Shown: positions 47,988 through 57,255, numbered from the stretch's first letter. The stretch is 64,000 bases of DNA from Dethiosulfatibacter aminovorans DSM 17477 (GCF_900142005.1 NZ_FQZL01000004.1:1-64000), one strand, 5' to 3'. The notes: generated from the sequence alone by a model not told the origin. Numbers and translations: made by a program.

Positions 47988-49088
47988 ATGAACAGGGAAA
48001 TAATTTATATAAACGGACACGACCTGGACATCGATACAGTGGTCAAGGCAGTGTCGGACAAAAATGTGGAAGTAAGGCTTGCAGACAGCGCCAGGGAGTT
48101 CTGCACACAGACAAGAAACCAAATAAACCAGTGGCTCACTGGAGATGCTCCCGTAGTATATGGCATCAACACAGGCCTTGGAAACATGAAGGATACGGCA
48201 CTTTCGCCGGAAGAGCATATAAGGTGGAACAAGACAATACCTTATCCCCATGCGGTTAACATAGGAAATCCGCTGGATGAGAATATAACAAGGGCAACAC
48301 TTCTCATAAGGGCCAACGTACTGGCAAGAGGATATTCGGCAGTGAGGCCTGCGCTGATAGACAGATACCTGGCGATCTTCAATTCAGGAGTATCTCCAGT
48401 TATGCACGAGCTTGGTTCCACAGGGCTAAGCGATCTTGCCCCCCTAGCGGAAATGGCAATGTTCATAGCTGGATTCAAGGAGTCGGAAGCCTACTACGAG
48501 GGAGAAATCATCAATGCCCAGGAAGCTTTCAAGAAGGCGGGACTTGATGAAACCTTTGAATTCGAATGCAAGGAAGTACTTGCTACAATGAACGGCTCAA
48601 CTGTGACGCAGGCAAATTCAGTGCTTTCTTACGACAAGTTTGAAAAGCTTTTCGATATTATTTGCCGGGAAATGAAGGAGAAGGACGAAGCTCTCTACCA
48701 GTCAATGGCAAACACAATGGAGTTCATGAGGTTCAACCTGAACAAGGAAAACAATGTGACATGTGACAACCCGACACTTTTCGACGACCAGAACGGCGGA
48801 TTCGAACCCGTTATGGGCTGCAACTGCTCGAATACACAGATTGGATATGTAATGGACCTTGTTCCCGTGATCAGCTCAGACATCGCCAAGTTCATCTGCA
48901 AAAACTGCACCGACGAAGCAGTGGAAAAGACTGCAAACATTATTAACCTCATTGACCAGCTTGCTATACCTGCAACTGCAGACAACATAGCAACCAAGGC
49001 AGGTCAGGAGGATCATGTGGAGTTCAGCTACGGAGCAGCAAGGAAGGCCAGAAAGGCCACAGAACTCCTGGAAGTTATAATGGCATAG
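47988..49088 (+). CDS. Subunit B of a split, MIO-less histidine ammonia-lyase-family enzyme
   Basis: 366 residues. It carries the HAL N-terminal third: Tyr58 in VVYGINTGLG, then GSTGLSDLAPLAE (143-155) where true lyases have GSVGASGDLAPLAH. The Ala-Ser-Gly triad that cyclises to MIO is reduced to Leu-Ser, one residue short, so MIO cannot form. Asn202 in TMNGST matches the active-site Asn. The chain then skips the middle domain but contains DNPTLF (260-265), GCNCSN (277-282, in place of GGNF) and QEDHVEF (340-346, canonical Glu). The C-terminal helices are missing; they are in subunit A. AGGAGG precedes the ATG, 8 bases after the subunit A stop. Reaction probably an elimination not needing MIO; substrate unknown. 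Confidence 0.82.
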   Translation: MNREIIYINGHDLDIDTVVKAVSDKNVEVRLADSAREFCTQTRNQINQWLTGDAPVVYGINTGLGNMKDTALSPEEHIRWNKTIPYPHAVNIGNPLDENITRATLLIRANVLARGYSAVRPALIDRYLAIFNSGVSPVMHELGSTGLSDLAPLAEMAMFIAGFKESEAYYEGEIINAQEAFKKAGLDETFEFECKEVLATMNGSTVTQANSVLSYDKFEKLFDIICREMKEKDEALYQSMANTMEFMRFNLNKENNVTCDNPTLFDDQNGGFEPVMGCNCSNTQIGYVMDLVPVISSDIAKFICKNCTDEAVEKTANIINLIDQLAIPATADNIATKAGQEDHVEFSYGAARKARKATELLEVIMA

Positions 49089-49092
49089 AAAT

Positions 49093-49132
49093 AAACAACC
49101 AACCATCACCCACAGGTTTTGGTTGGTTGTTT
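49093..49132. terminator. Bidirectional terminator after the split lyase
   Basis: AAACAACCAACCA (49093-49105) pairs with TGGTTGGTTGTTT (49120-49132) in a 13-bp perfect stem, with T-rich flanks both ways. A degraded copy of the same sequence occurs at about 55972-56010. Confidence 0.92.
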
Positions 49133-49166
49133 CATTTTCATCTTCTTGTTTACTGCAACCCGGACA

Positions 49167-50303
49167 TTACAGCAATAATTCTGCCTTTAGTGCAAGAGAA
49201 AGATGCTCGATAAAGGTATACGAATTATCTTCCATACCAAGGATGGTCATGGCTTTCTTGATCCTGAACCGTATTGTATTTTCATGAGTATGAAGAATAT
49301 ATGCTGTTTTTTTGTAATCACCGTTATTTTCCAAATAGATTCGAATGGTTTCTATGAGATTTGAAGAATGACGCTTTTCATATTCTTTCAAGGGTTCAAG
49401 TGTTTTCTTACAAAACACCTTCAAAGCTTCATGGTTTCGCAAGGGTTGCAGTAAGTTATAGATTGACAAGTCATTATAATAAGTTATTTTTTTTCCTGTT
49501 ATCTCAGCAACCTCATGTGTAGAATGAGCTTCCTTGAAGCTTCGTGCAAAGTCGCTGGATCCTTCACAACTGCTGCTCACACCAATAGAAAAAGTTTTCC
49601 CATAATGAGCAAAAAGGTTCATTAGAGAATTTATTGTATGAGAAAAATCATGATGTGTGATTTGATCCAGGATTAAAAAGCCACCTTTTCGATAACGCAA
49701 GAAATTGAGCTGGAATTGTGAAAATAAATCGCTTTTTAATAACTTAAAACGCAAAGATGTAAGCTCCGAATATTTAATATAGACGCACAGATATTTTAAT
49801 GGCAAATCCGGAGACAAATACTGCATAATCTCATTGCATTCCTGACTATCCAACCTATCATATAAAAGTCTGTTTATTTTATTTTCGGAGTTTAGAGCTA
49901 TCTGGTCTGTTAAAATCAGTTCCGATATATCTTTGATGACTTGTCCATAAGGGACATCAGCATCAATCATAATAATCGGATATTTATTTTTATTTGCTAA
50001 ATCCAGAGTTTTATCCGGGATTTGATTGATATAATATCTAAGGCCAATGCAGCAGGAGCTTTCTGTCTGTATATAAAATTGGATTATATTATAAATGAGA
50101 TCGTCTGCAATTCTATCTATATAGAAACTATGTATATACAAATCTCCCTTTTCAACTAATTTATAGCCGGGGTCTTCTGGCTCCAGGGGGCAATCTGTAA
50201 AATTAACGCGTAAAACTTCTCTGTTCAGTCCGTTCTTCCCGGCTATAAGTTCTGCATTTTTCAAGACATCCAGTTGTAGGATGTCTTTAACCGTAATGCT
50301 CAT
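49167..50303 (-). CDS. PucR-type transcriptional regulator
   Basis: 378 residues. The N-terminal part (about 1-125, ILQLDVLKNAELIAGKNGLNREV) fits the PucR_1 purine-catabolism-regulator domain, and the end (TIRIYLENNGDYKKTAYILHTHENTIRFRIKKA) is the PucR/CdaR C-terminal helix-turn-helix. Such proteins switch on purine, hydantoin or peptide use genes when an inducer is present. AAGGAG is 6 bases before the ATG. It is divergent from the DUF917-dipeptidase-MFS operon, the likely target. Confidence 0.88.
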   Translation of the reverse strand: MSITVKDILQLDVLKNAELIAGKNGLNREVLRVNFTDCPLEPEDPGYKLVEKGDLYIHSFYIDRIADDLIYNIIQFYIQTESSCCIGLRYYINQIPDKTLDLANKNKYPIIMIDADVPYGQVIKDISELILTDQIALNSENKINRLLYDRLDSQECNEIMQYLSPDLPLKYLCVYIKYSELTSLRFKLLKSDLFSQFQLNFLRYRKGGFLILDQITHHDFSHTINSLMNLFAHYGKTFSIGVSSSCEGSSDFARSFKEAHSTHEVAEITGKKITYYNDLSIYNLLQPLRNHEALKVFCKKTLEPLKEYEKRHSSNLIETIRIYLENNGDYKKTAYILHTHENTIRFRIKKAMTILGMEDNSYTFIEHLSLALKAELLL

Positions 50304-50465
50304 AATTAACTCCTTTCATAATAAGAATTTGAGTAATTCTACACTTATTATAGATTTATTGAAAGAAATTTGTCAATAAATACCAGAGAAGCGTTTACTG
50401 TCTCGATGCAGACAACCGTCGAAGTAAAGAGCCCGCTGGAAAATCTACAATAAAGATTCTTTTTC

Positions 50466-50511
50466 ATTGTATTCAACTACAATGCATTGTGCGAGACATA
50501 TATTTACAATA
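50466..50511 (+). promoter_or_regulatory. Operator-promoter of the DUF917 operon
   Basis: ATTGTA/TACAAT (50466-50483) and the palindrome CAATGCATTG (50480-50489) overlap a possible promoter, TTGTGC then TATAGA with 17-base spacing (about 50486-50511). It is a candidate site for the PucR-type regulator; the region 50304-50545 holds no gene. Confidence 0.4.
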
Positions 50512-50545
50512 TAGATACACGCATAAAATAAAAAAGGAGAATGGT

Positions 50546-51634
50546 ATGAGAAAACTAGATTTACAAGAATTAAAGGACATAATGATGGGTTGTGCGATTT
50601 TAGGAACTGGTGGCGGAGGTTCTTTGGCAGAAGGGCTGTCGGTAGTTGAACATGAATGGAAATCAGGAAAAGAATTCAAGATGCTGGATTTTGATGAAAT
50701 TGAGGATGAAGCATATTATGCAAATCCATACTATTGCGGATGTATGGTTCCAGAAGAACAGGAATTAGAAGAGGATATTTTTGACGGAACAGATATTGCT
50801 TTATCCTTGGAGGCTTTAGAAAAATACATGCAGACCAGTTTCCATGGAGTTGTTTCCATTGAATATGGAGCAGGTAATACAGGTGAAGTAATGGCAATCG
50901 CTGCAAAAACAGGTAAATATATTGTAGATGCAGATGCTGCCGGCAGAGCCGTACCGGAACTTCAATTTTCAACTTACTATGTAACGGGCCAGCCGATTAC
51001 TCCATTGGCCGTAGGAACAATTTATGGGGATGTTGTAGTTATTCCGACAGTTAAAGAAGATTCAAGAGCCGAATCTCTAACAAGGTCAATGGCAGTTGCT
51101 ACCAATGGAGCAGTGGGAATGACCGATCATCCAATCAAAGGAAAAGACCTGAAAAATTCAGTAATTCCAGGAGCACTCTCACATGCACAGAAAGTAGGTC
51201 AGGCAAGACGGGAAGCGGAAAATTCAGGAAAAAATCCAGTACAGGCAATTTTGGAAGCCGCTAACGGTAAACTGTTATTTACTGGATGTGCTACAAGGCA
51301 AACAGACTGGGAAAATAAAGATGGCTTCACATTCGGCGATATTTATCTGGAAGGCATAGAAGAATATAGGAATCATGAAGCAAGGATATGGTACAAGAAT
51401 GAAAATATGATGATGTGGGTGGATGACAAACTACGTTTAACCTGTCCCGATTTGATTTGCGTAGTTGATAAGTTGACCGGTAAACCAATTACAAATCCAA
51501 ATTGTAAAGAAGGTATGGAACTTTATGTATTAGGTTTCCACTGCCACGATTTGTGGAAAACCGACAGAGCTCTAGAAATTTTGAATCCGCGATTCTTTGG
51601 ATTTGATGTGGATTGCGTGTTCCTTGAAGACTAG
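50546..51634 (+). CDS. DUF917 family protein (thiohydantoin desulfurase-type family)
   Basis: About 362 residues. Family marks are GCAILGTGGGGSLAEG (13-28), IEYGAGNTGE (about 112-121), DADAAGRAVPE and TDHPIKGKD. I recall the family (PF06032) being renamed after an S-methyl-thiohydantoin desulfurase; other members are uncharacterised and often sit beside hydantoinases and PucR regulators. The ATG at 50546 (MRKLDLQ) has AAGGAG 6 bases upstream, so the longer frame to 50489 is rejected. First gene of an operon with a Xaa-His-type dipeptidase and an MFS carrier, which suggests use of an imidazole- or hydantoin-containing peptide or amino acid derivative; this is inference. Confidence 0.82.
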   Translation: MRKLDLQELKDIMMGCAILGTGGGGSLAEGLSVVEHEWKSGKEFKMLDFDEIEDEAYYANPYYCGCMVPEEQELEEDIFDGTDIALSLEALEKYMQTSFHGVVSIEYGAGNTGEVMAIAAKTGKYIVDADAAGRAVPELQFSTYYVTGQPITPLAVGTIYGDVVVIPTVKEDSRAESLTRSMAVATNGAVGMTDHPIKGKDLKNSVIPGALSHAQKVGQARREAENSGKNPVQAILEAANGKLLFTGCATRQTDWENKDGFTFGDIYLEGIEEYRNHEARIWYKNENMMMWVDDKLRLTCPDLICVVDKLTGKPITNPNCKEGMELYVLGFHCHDLWKTDRALEILNPRFFGFDVDCVFLED

Positions 51635-51690
51635 TACGGGAGAATATCCACACAAATATTTCACAAACTAAAAATACCAAGGGAGGATAT

Positions 51691-53145
51691 ATGAATACTG
51701 AAAGTATATTTCACTATTTTAATGAAATATCTAAAATATCCAGAGTATCTTTTGAAGAAAAAGAGATAGCAGATTACCTCGTATACAAAGGTGAAAAAAT
51801 GGGACTGGAAGTTTTTCGGGACAAGGAAAACAATGTGATAATAAAAAAGCCAGGAAATAGACAAGATAGTCCAATTGTCGTTTTGCAGGCTCATACCGAT
51901 ATGGTATGGGACTCAAAAAACGAAAATATGCTAGAAAAAATACCATATCAAATCCATGTTGAAGATGGGAAAATGCGTACCAACGGAACAACTCTTGGAG
52001 CAGACGATGGAATTGGAGTTGCTATGATACTGGCTCTCCTGGAAAATGACAAAAATGAATATCCAGCTTTAGAAGCCGTGTTTACCTCAAACGAGGAGGA
52101 AACCATGGGTGGGGCCATGTCTGTACGAAAAGAAAATGTATCAGGCAAATATATGATTAATTTGGATAGCGAGAAGGAAGGAGTTTTTACAATAGAAGCT
52201 GCAGGTGGGATTTCTTCCCTCTGCAAGCTGCCGTTGAAGAAAAAACATTCCGTAAAGAACAAGACAGTTAAAGTAATGGTAACGGGTTGCGGTGGTGGCC
52301 ATTCCGGTTTGGAGATCGGAAAAAAGCATGAAAATGCAATTTCAATTATGACACGGTTTCTGCAAACTTTGCCCAATGATTCATATGAACTGAACTCTTT
52401 GGAAGGTGGAAGTCGTTCCAATGCTATTCCCGAATGGGCAACTGCAGTCATTAACATAGACGATGACAAGTTGCTGGAAAAAGAAATATTCAGTTTTATA
52501 GAAAATCGTCAAACCGAGTGGTGGGATGAGGAAAAGGAATTATCCATAAAAACAGAAGAATTAGAATATAATTCTATTGTGTATGAAGACGTATGCAGGG
52601 AAAGGCTGCTTTTACTTCTGGAAAATCTTCCTCATGGAGTTCGCAAGAGAACAGAAGACTTCTTATGTTCTTCTGCTAATTTAGCTATGGTTAGAGACAA
52701 CGGAAATTACATTTCAATAGAGCTTACTTTGCGTTCTTCCTATGAATCATGGTATCAGGATGAAGTCAAAAAAATCAGGCGGCTACTTCGTCATTTGGGT
52801 GGAGAAGCAGTGTACAAAGATGAATATCCTGCGTGGATTAACAAGAAGGATTCACAGCTTATAAAAATATTTTTAGAAACCTATGGTGACTTGTACGGTG
52901 AAGAAGCAGTCTGTGAAAAAGTCCATGCCGGTCTGGAATGTGGCATCATCATGAGAAATTGCCCCTCAATTAAAGAAACCATATCAATAGGCCCGACTAT
53001 TTTAAATGCACATACCATATCGGAAACATTAGATATTGAATCGGTAAAAAAAGTGTATGCTCTATTGGAAAAAGCCTTGGAGCGTATTAATACCAGTGAG
53101 AAATGCTTGTTAACAAGCAACATGAAAGGAGTCTACAATGAATAG
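51691..53145 (+). CDS. pepD: M20C family dipeptidase (aminoacyl-histidine dipeptidase type)
   Basis: 484 residues of the PepD/M20C metallopeptidase family. Metal and catalytic motifs: VLQAHTDMVW (about 66-75), TLGADDGIGV, FTSNEEETMGGA (about 130-141), MINLDSEKEG, and HAGLECGI near the end. Family members cleave unspecific dipeptides including carnosine-like Xaa-His. It is about 10 residues longer at the C-terminus than the conserved part because its end overlaps the start of the MFS gene by 8 bases. GGGAGG is 5 bases before the ATG. Confidence 0.9.
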   Translation: MNTESIFHYFNEISKISRVSFEEKEIADYLVYKGEKMGLEVFRDKENNVIIKKPGNRQDSPIVVLQAHTDMVWDSKNENMLEKIPYQIHVEDGKMRTNGTTLGADDGIGVAMILALLENDKNEYPALEAVFTSNEEETMGGAMSVRKENVSGKYMINLDSEKEGVFTIEAAGGISSLCKLPLKKKHSVKNKTVKVMVTGCGGGHSGLEIGKKHENAISIMTRFLQTLPNDSYELNSLEGGSRSNAIPEWATAVINIDDDKLLEKEIFSFIENRQTEWWDEEKELSIKTEELEYNSIVYEDVCRERLLLLLENLPHGVRKRTEDFLCSSANLAMVRDNGNYISIELTLRSSYESWYQDEVKKIRRLLRHLGGEAVYKDEYPAWINKKDSQLIKIFLETYGDLYGEEAVCEKVHAGLECGIIMRNCPSIKETISIGPTILNAHTISETLDIESVKKVYALLEKALERINTSEKCLLTSNMKGVYNE

Positions 53146-54415
53146 TAAATTTAGTAAATATCTACTTATAGTTACACTCGGTTTAGCAGGTGGCTCAATC
53201 TATTTCCTTCCATATATAAAATATGTTTTTTATGATGCACATATTGCATGTATGAATATTAGCAATACCCAGTCTGGGCTGTTAATGACTGCGTACACGA
53301 TTGCTAATATGATTCTATACATTCCAGGGGGAATTATTGCAGACAGGGTTTCGACAAAGAAAGCTCTTATCTTCTCCTGCCTTGGAACATCTGCATTGGT
53401 ATTTCTTTATTCATTCAATATGGAGAATTTTGCAATTTCCATGCTCATTTGGATGGGACTTGCATTTAGTACAGGATTTGTTATATGGGCTTCGTTATTG
53501 AAAACAATAAGAATTATAGGCACAGAAAAAGAGCAGGGATTTCTATATGGACTTTATTATTCATGCAATGGAATTGCGGCGACAATTATAAATATTTTGG
53601 CCGTGTATGTTTTTCAGACAGGTATCGACATGAAAGCCGGATATTTCCGCGCCTGTATTTTCGGCGGATTTGTACCCATCGTAGTATCGATTATTCTGAT
53701 GGTTTTACTCAAAGATGAAGATTGCATACCAAGTGTAGAGGATGGAGAGCCTAAGTTCCATATGGCTGATGTAAGTCAATTGTTAAAGAATCCTGTAGTA
53801 TGGATTATCTCAATTATTGTGTTTTGTGGATATGGTTTTTATATGAGCGTTTCATATTTTACTCCGTACCTGACAGAAGTTGTTGGAATTTCCATGGTGG
53901 ATTCAGGGTTTCTCTCAGCTATAAGAACATATCTTCTTCTATTGTTGGCTCCTGTTGGTGGGTTACTTGTAGATAAATGTTTCAAATCTACAAGCAAATG
54001 GCTCTGTGTGTCATTTGTTATCCTATCCGGTCTATTTGGCGCAGTGCTATTATTACCCGCAGATATTAATCCTCAACTGGCAAGCATTTACACATTAATT
54101 CCCGGAGCATTAGTTATGATGTCATATGGTGTAATAACTTCTATTGTTTCCGAAGTGGGAATTCCGAAAGCTATGACGGGAACAGTAATTGGCATTATTT
54201 CTATTGTAGGATATATGCCTGATTCCATCTATTCTATTATGTTTGGCAATTGGATGGATAAGTATGAAGCTGGTGGTTATAATCTGATTTTCGGATTCCT
54301 TGCTTTATCAGGCATTATTGCAGCAGTGTTGTCATTTGTTGTCTTAAAGTACAGCAAGAAAAACAAAATAAAATGCAGCGATTCTCAGCTTCAAGATAAA
54401 AGTTTACCAATATAA
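53138..54415 (+). CDS. MFS transporter
   Basis: 425 residues with 12 membrane segments. The loop between segments 2 and 3 has the MFS pattern GGIIADRVSTKKA (about 67-79), repeated in the second half as GGLLVDKCFKSTSK. AAGGAG is 6 bases before the ATG, inside the end of the dipeptidase gene. It probably imports the substrate of the DUF917-dipeptidase pair. Confidence 0.88.
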   Translation: MNSKFSKYLLIVTLGLAGGSIYFLPYIKYVFYDAHIACMNISNTQSGLLMTAYTIANMILYIPGGIIADRVSTKKALIFSCLGTSALVFLYSFNMENFAISMLIWMGLAFSTGFVIWASLLKTIRIIGTEKEQGFLYGLYYSCNGIAATIINILAVYVFQTGIDMKAGYFRACIFGGFVPIVVSIILMVLLKDEDCIPSVEDGEPKFHMADVSQLLKNPVVWIISIIVFCGYGFYMSVSYFTPYLTEVVGISMVDSGFLSAIRTYLLLLLAPVGGLLVDKCFKSTSKWLCVSFVILSGLFGAVLLLPADINPQLASIYTLIPGALVMMSYGVITSIVSEVGIPKAMTGTVIGIISIVGYMPDSIYSIMFGNWMDKYEAGGYNLIFGFLALSGIIAAVLSFVVLKYSKKNKIKCSDSQLQDKSLPI

Positions 54416-54468
54416 GAATAGTCTCTTGTCGAAATGCAATAAATTTTTCTAACTACAAAATATGACAA

Positions 54469-54508
54469 TTAGGGCTTGCTGATCAGATTACAAATCAGCA
54501 AGCCCTAA
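54469..54508. terminator. Bidirectional terminator
   Basis: TTAGGGCTTGCTGAT (54469-54483) pairs with ATCAGCAAGCCCTAA (54494-54508) in a 15-bp perfect stem between the convergent MFS and ZIP genes. Flanking T-runs are short. Confidence 0.88.
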
Positions 54509-54588
54509 AATTATTGAAACACTAACCTGAAGATCTCAAATTCCCATAAATTTGTGCAGGATAATCCGAGTATCCATATGTTTTTCAA

Positions 54589-55407
54589 TCAGCCAAGAGC
54601 AACATCGAGAATCATCATGACGGCAAATCCCAACATGACACCAATGGTGGCAACATCTGAAAAATCAGTGGCTTCAACCTTGCCTTCAGGAATCAGTTCT
54701 TCAGCGACGACATAGATCATGGCTCCTGCCGCAAAGGCCAGGGCATATGGCAGAATTGGGCGCATGGATATGACCGCGGCTGCTCCAAGAACACCGGCAA
54801 TAGGCTCCACAATTCCAGAAGCCTGTCCGTACATGAATGCTTTTTTTCTACTCAAACCTTCCCTGCGCAGAGGTATGGATACTGCCGCACCCTCGGGGAA
54901 GTTCTGCAACCCTATACCGATAGCCAGTGCGACGGCACCTGCAATCGAAGCTGATGGCAAGCCATAAGCTACCGCTCCAAAGGCGACACCTACAGCCAGC
55001 CCTTCCGGTATATTGTGCAGTGTAATAGCCAGAACAAGCAGGACGCTACGCTGCCAGTTGGTTTTGATTCCCTCTCTATGCTCCGTTTTTAAGCCATCGT
55101 GAAGGTGAGGAAGTATCTTGTCTACAATCCACAAAAATGCGCCGCCTGCAAGAAAGCCGATACTGGCAGTTATCCACGGTATCTGACCCAAATCTTCAGC
55201 CATATCAATGCTTGGCGAAAGAAGAGACCAGAAACTGGCGGCAATCATTACACCTGCAGCAAAACCCAGCATTCCATTCAATACCATCCTGTTTATTGAT
55301 TTGAAGAAAAAAACCAAAGCAGCTCCGAGTGCGGTCAAAGCATAAGTAAACAATGTTCCAAACAGCGCCTGAATAATCGGGTTGAATTGTTGTAGCCATT
55401 CTAACAT
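54589..55407 (-). CDS. ZIP family metal transporter
   Basis: 272 residues with eight membrane segments. The metal-path motifs [10 protein letters not shown] (about 131-140) and [10 protein letters not shown] (about 166-175) are typical of ZIP proteins of the GufA/ZupT group, which take up zinc and other divalent metals. GGAGG precedes the ATG. It stands alone between the MFS gene and a gene remnant; a link to metal enzymes nearby is only possible. Confidence 0.9.
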   Translation of the reverse strand: MLEWLQQFNPIIQALFGTLFTYALTALGAALVFFFKSINRMVLNGMLGFAAGVMIAASFWSLLSPSIDMAEDLGQIPWITASIGFLAGGAFLWIVDKILPHLHDGLKTEHREGIKTNWQRSVLLVLAITLHNIPEGLAVGVAFGAVAYGLPSASIAGAVALAIGIGLQNFPEGAAVSIPLRREGLSRKKAFMYGQASGIVEPIAGVLGAAAVISMRPILPYALAFAAGAMIYVVAEELIPEGKVEATDFSDVATIGVMLGFAVMMILDVALG

Positions 55408-55512
55408 ATTGCTTTCCTCCTTTTGGCATTAATCATTTATTTTTCATACCTGTTAATTCCATTATAACGAATTTTCTTCATTTGGAAAAGATGAATCTCC
55501 ATTAGGTCTTTT

Positions 55513-55957
55513 TTATATGAATCCAATTTGGTCCCCATCGCCAATCTTGAACAGCGGCTCCAGAAGGTGTCCCGATGATACCGGTCCGAAAGGATTGTCC
55601 ATCACAATCACCTTGCCCTGCTGCTTCTTTCCGGTATGGAAACCTCTTGTATAGCTCATTAAGGAGATGAAAAGGACGAATACGCTTACAAACACCTCTC
55701 CTCCAGAGGTCTTGCTGACATCTTCCCAGGATATCCTTGATATGTTGTTCTGCTCAATCTTTGATATATTTATCCTTATGTTCTTGAGGGCAACATACTG
55801 GTCAAAGACCTGCTCCAGCTTAAGGTGACTGTCAAGGTACTTGTCAAGATCGGATACGTCGTCATTCTCAATCTTTCCTTTGGCTCTTCTGATGACCGCC
55901 CTGAGATGGTTCTCAACATGGGAAGTATCAAGACTTTCCTTCGTTAACGAGCCCGTC
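55513..55957 (-). pseudogene. C-terminal remnant of an SMC/Rad50-like ATPase
   Basis: About 148 codons are open on the minus strand up to an in-frame TAG near 55958, with no ribosome site or proper start. The translation shows a coiled-coil-like part, then the ABC signature TSGGEVFVSVFVLF and a Walker B KVIVMDNPFGP, then a natural end. This is the last lobe of a much larger ABC-type ATPase; the rest is absent. A degraded copy of the terminator at 49093-49132 lies right at the break. Confidence 0.7.
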
Positions 55958-55971
55958 TATGACATGGCAAA

Positions 55972-56010
55972 CAAAACAACCAACCATTGCCTGACAGGTT
56001 ATGGTTTGGT
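55972..56010. repeat. Degraded copy of the terminator sequence of 49093-49132
   Basis: AACAAAACAACCAACCATTG followed by CAGGTTATGGTTTGGTGCAG repeats the 49093-49132 stem with changes. It marks the break point of the ATPase remnant and suggests a past recombination at this sequence. Confidence 0.5.
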
Positions 56011-56032
56011 GCAGTTTTCATTAGATATGATT

Positions 56033-56052
56033 AGTATAGTCCTAACTATACT
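56033..56052. promoter_or_regulatory. Operator-like palindrome upstream of fic
   Basis: AGTATAGTCCTAACTATACT is a near-perfect palindrome about 90 bases before the Fic gene; TATAAT at 56111-56116 is a possible -10 box after it. Confidence 0.35.
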
Positions 56053-56144
56053 TGCCTTGACTATATTAACCTCCAGTGAATTAACTATTTCATAATATCA
56101 ACTTGTACGGTATAATAAGAACAAGTATATTCCGGAGGTGCATG

Positions 56145-57131
56145 ATGGCTTACAAACCACCTTTCACAATAAGCGAAAAAACAGTAAATCTGGTCGCTGA
56201 TATTATGGAGTTAATTACCAGAATCATTTTAAAGGAAGTTGATGTAATAAATCCAAAGTTGAGAAGAAATAACCGGATCAAGACTATTCAGGCATCACTG
56301 GCAATCGAAAATAATTCATTATCATTAGAACAGGTCACTGCTATTATCAATGGAAAAAGAGTTCTCGGTCCCGGGCAAGATATTAGAGAGGTCCAAAATG
56401 CCTATGAAGCTTATGAAAAACTCCTTGACCTGAATCCATACCATATAGATTCGTTGCTGACAGCACATAAACTCCTGATGGATGATCTCACAAAAGAATC
56501 GGGCAAATTCAGGAGTGGCGGTGTAGGCATTTTTGCAGGAGAACAACTGGTTCACATGGCTCCTCCTGCACATTTGGTCAGGGAGCAGATAGAACAGTTA
56601 ATACATTGGAGTAAAACTTCAGATGTTCATCCTCTAATCAAGAGTTGCGTTTTTCACTATGAATTTGAATTTATCCACCCTTTCACTGACGGAAACGGTA
56701 GAATAGGAAGAATGTGGCAAACACTAATACTGTACAAATGGAAAAAAATATTCGGATGGCTTCCTGTAGAGTCAATGATTAAGGAAAGACAGGATGAATA
56801 CTATAAGGTATTTGGAGTATGCGACAAAGCCGCAGATTCAAAACTATTTATTGACTTTCTTCTTCAAGCTATCTACGATTCATTGTTGGAATTGGAACAA
56901 ACCGAACAAGTTGGCGTACAAGTTACCGAACAAGTCATAAAACTATTATCAGTCATGGGTAGTATGCCACTGAGCAATAATGAGCTGATGAACCTTGTAG
57001 GCATCAAACATCGACCCACTTTCAGAAAGAATTATCTTTTACCTGCCATGGAACATGGTTTCATTGAAATGACAATACCGGACAAACCAAACAGCAGCAA
57101 ACAGAAATATGTGAAAGTCAAAGACTTATAA
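56145..57131 (+). CDS. Fic domain protein (AMPylase type)
   Basis: About 328 residues. The catalytic motif HPFTDGNGRIGR lies at about 178-189. A class II inhibitory helix SLAIENN is present at 51-57, so the protein blocks its own activity until released. A winged-helix-like C-terminus (PLSNNELMNLVGIKHRPTFRKNYLLPAM) may bind DNA. Fic proteins of this kind transfer AMP to target proteins. GGAGG is 6 bases before the ATG at 56145; the frame opening at 56103 starts upstream of the ribosome site. It is surrounded by gene remnants, so it may have come in by transfer. Confidence 0.9.
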   Translation: MAYKPPFTISEKTVNLVADIMELITRIILKEVDVINPKLRRNNRIKTIQASLAIENNSLSLEQVTAIINGKRVLGPGQDIREVQNAYEAYEKLLDLNPYHIDSLLTAHKLLMDDLTKESGKFRSGGVGIFAGEQLVHMAPPAHLVREQIEQLIHWSKTSDVHPLIKSCVFHYEFEFIHPFTDGNGRIGRMWQTLILYKWKKIFGWLPVESMIKERQDEYYKVFGVCDKAADSKLFIDFLLQAIYDSLLELEQTEQVGVQVTEQVIKLLSVMGSMPLSNNELMNLVGIKHRPTFRKNYLLPAMEHGFIEMTIPDKPNSSKQKYVKVKDL

Positions 57132-57135
57132 TCGC

Positions 57136-57255
57136 ATGAAAATATTACGCAATGGAATTGGAGGCATGGTTGTAATGAGTATTGAAATGTTCGAAAAATT
57201 AGCTGAAGCTAAAGTTGAAATCAAGAATGGTGCACAAGGTGAAAATTTCATGTAA
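57136..57255 (+). pseudogene. Truncated Phd/YefM-type antitoxin remnant
   Basis: Codons read NGIGGMVVMSIEMFEKLAEA then KVEIKNGAQGENFM and stop. This matches the middle and end of Phd/YefM antitoxins joined with a short internal loss, and the N-terminal DNA-binding part is missing. No toxin gene follows. It is a decayed toxin-antitoxin locus beside the Fic gene. Confidence 0.55.

Noticed and set aside
46777..49088. Split lyase genes as one broken pseudogene
   Set aside because: Both frames are long and clean with good ribosome sites, and the block order alternates between the two, which a simple frameshift or nonsense mutation cannot produce.
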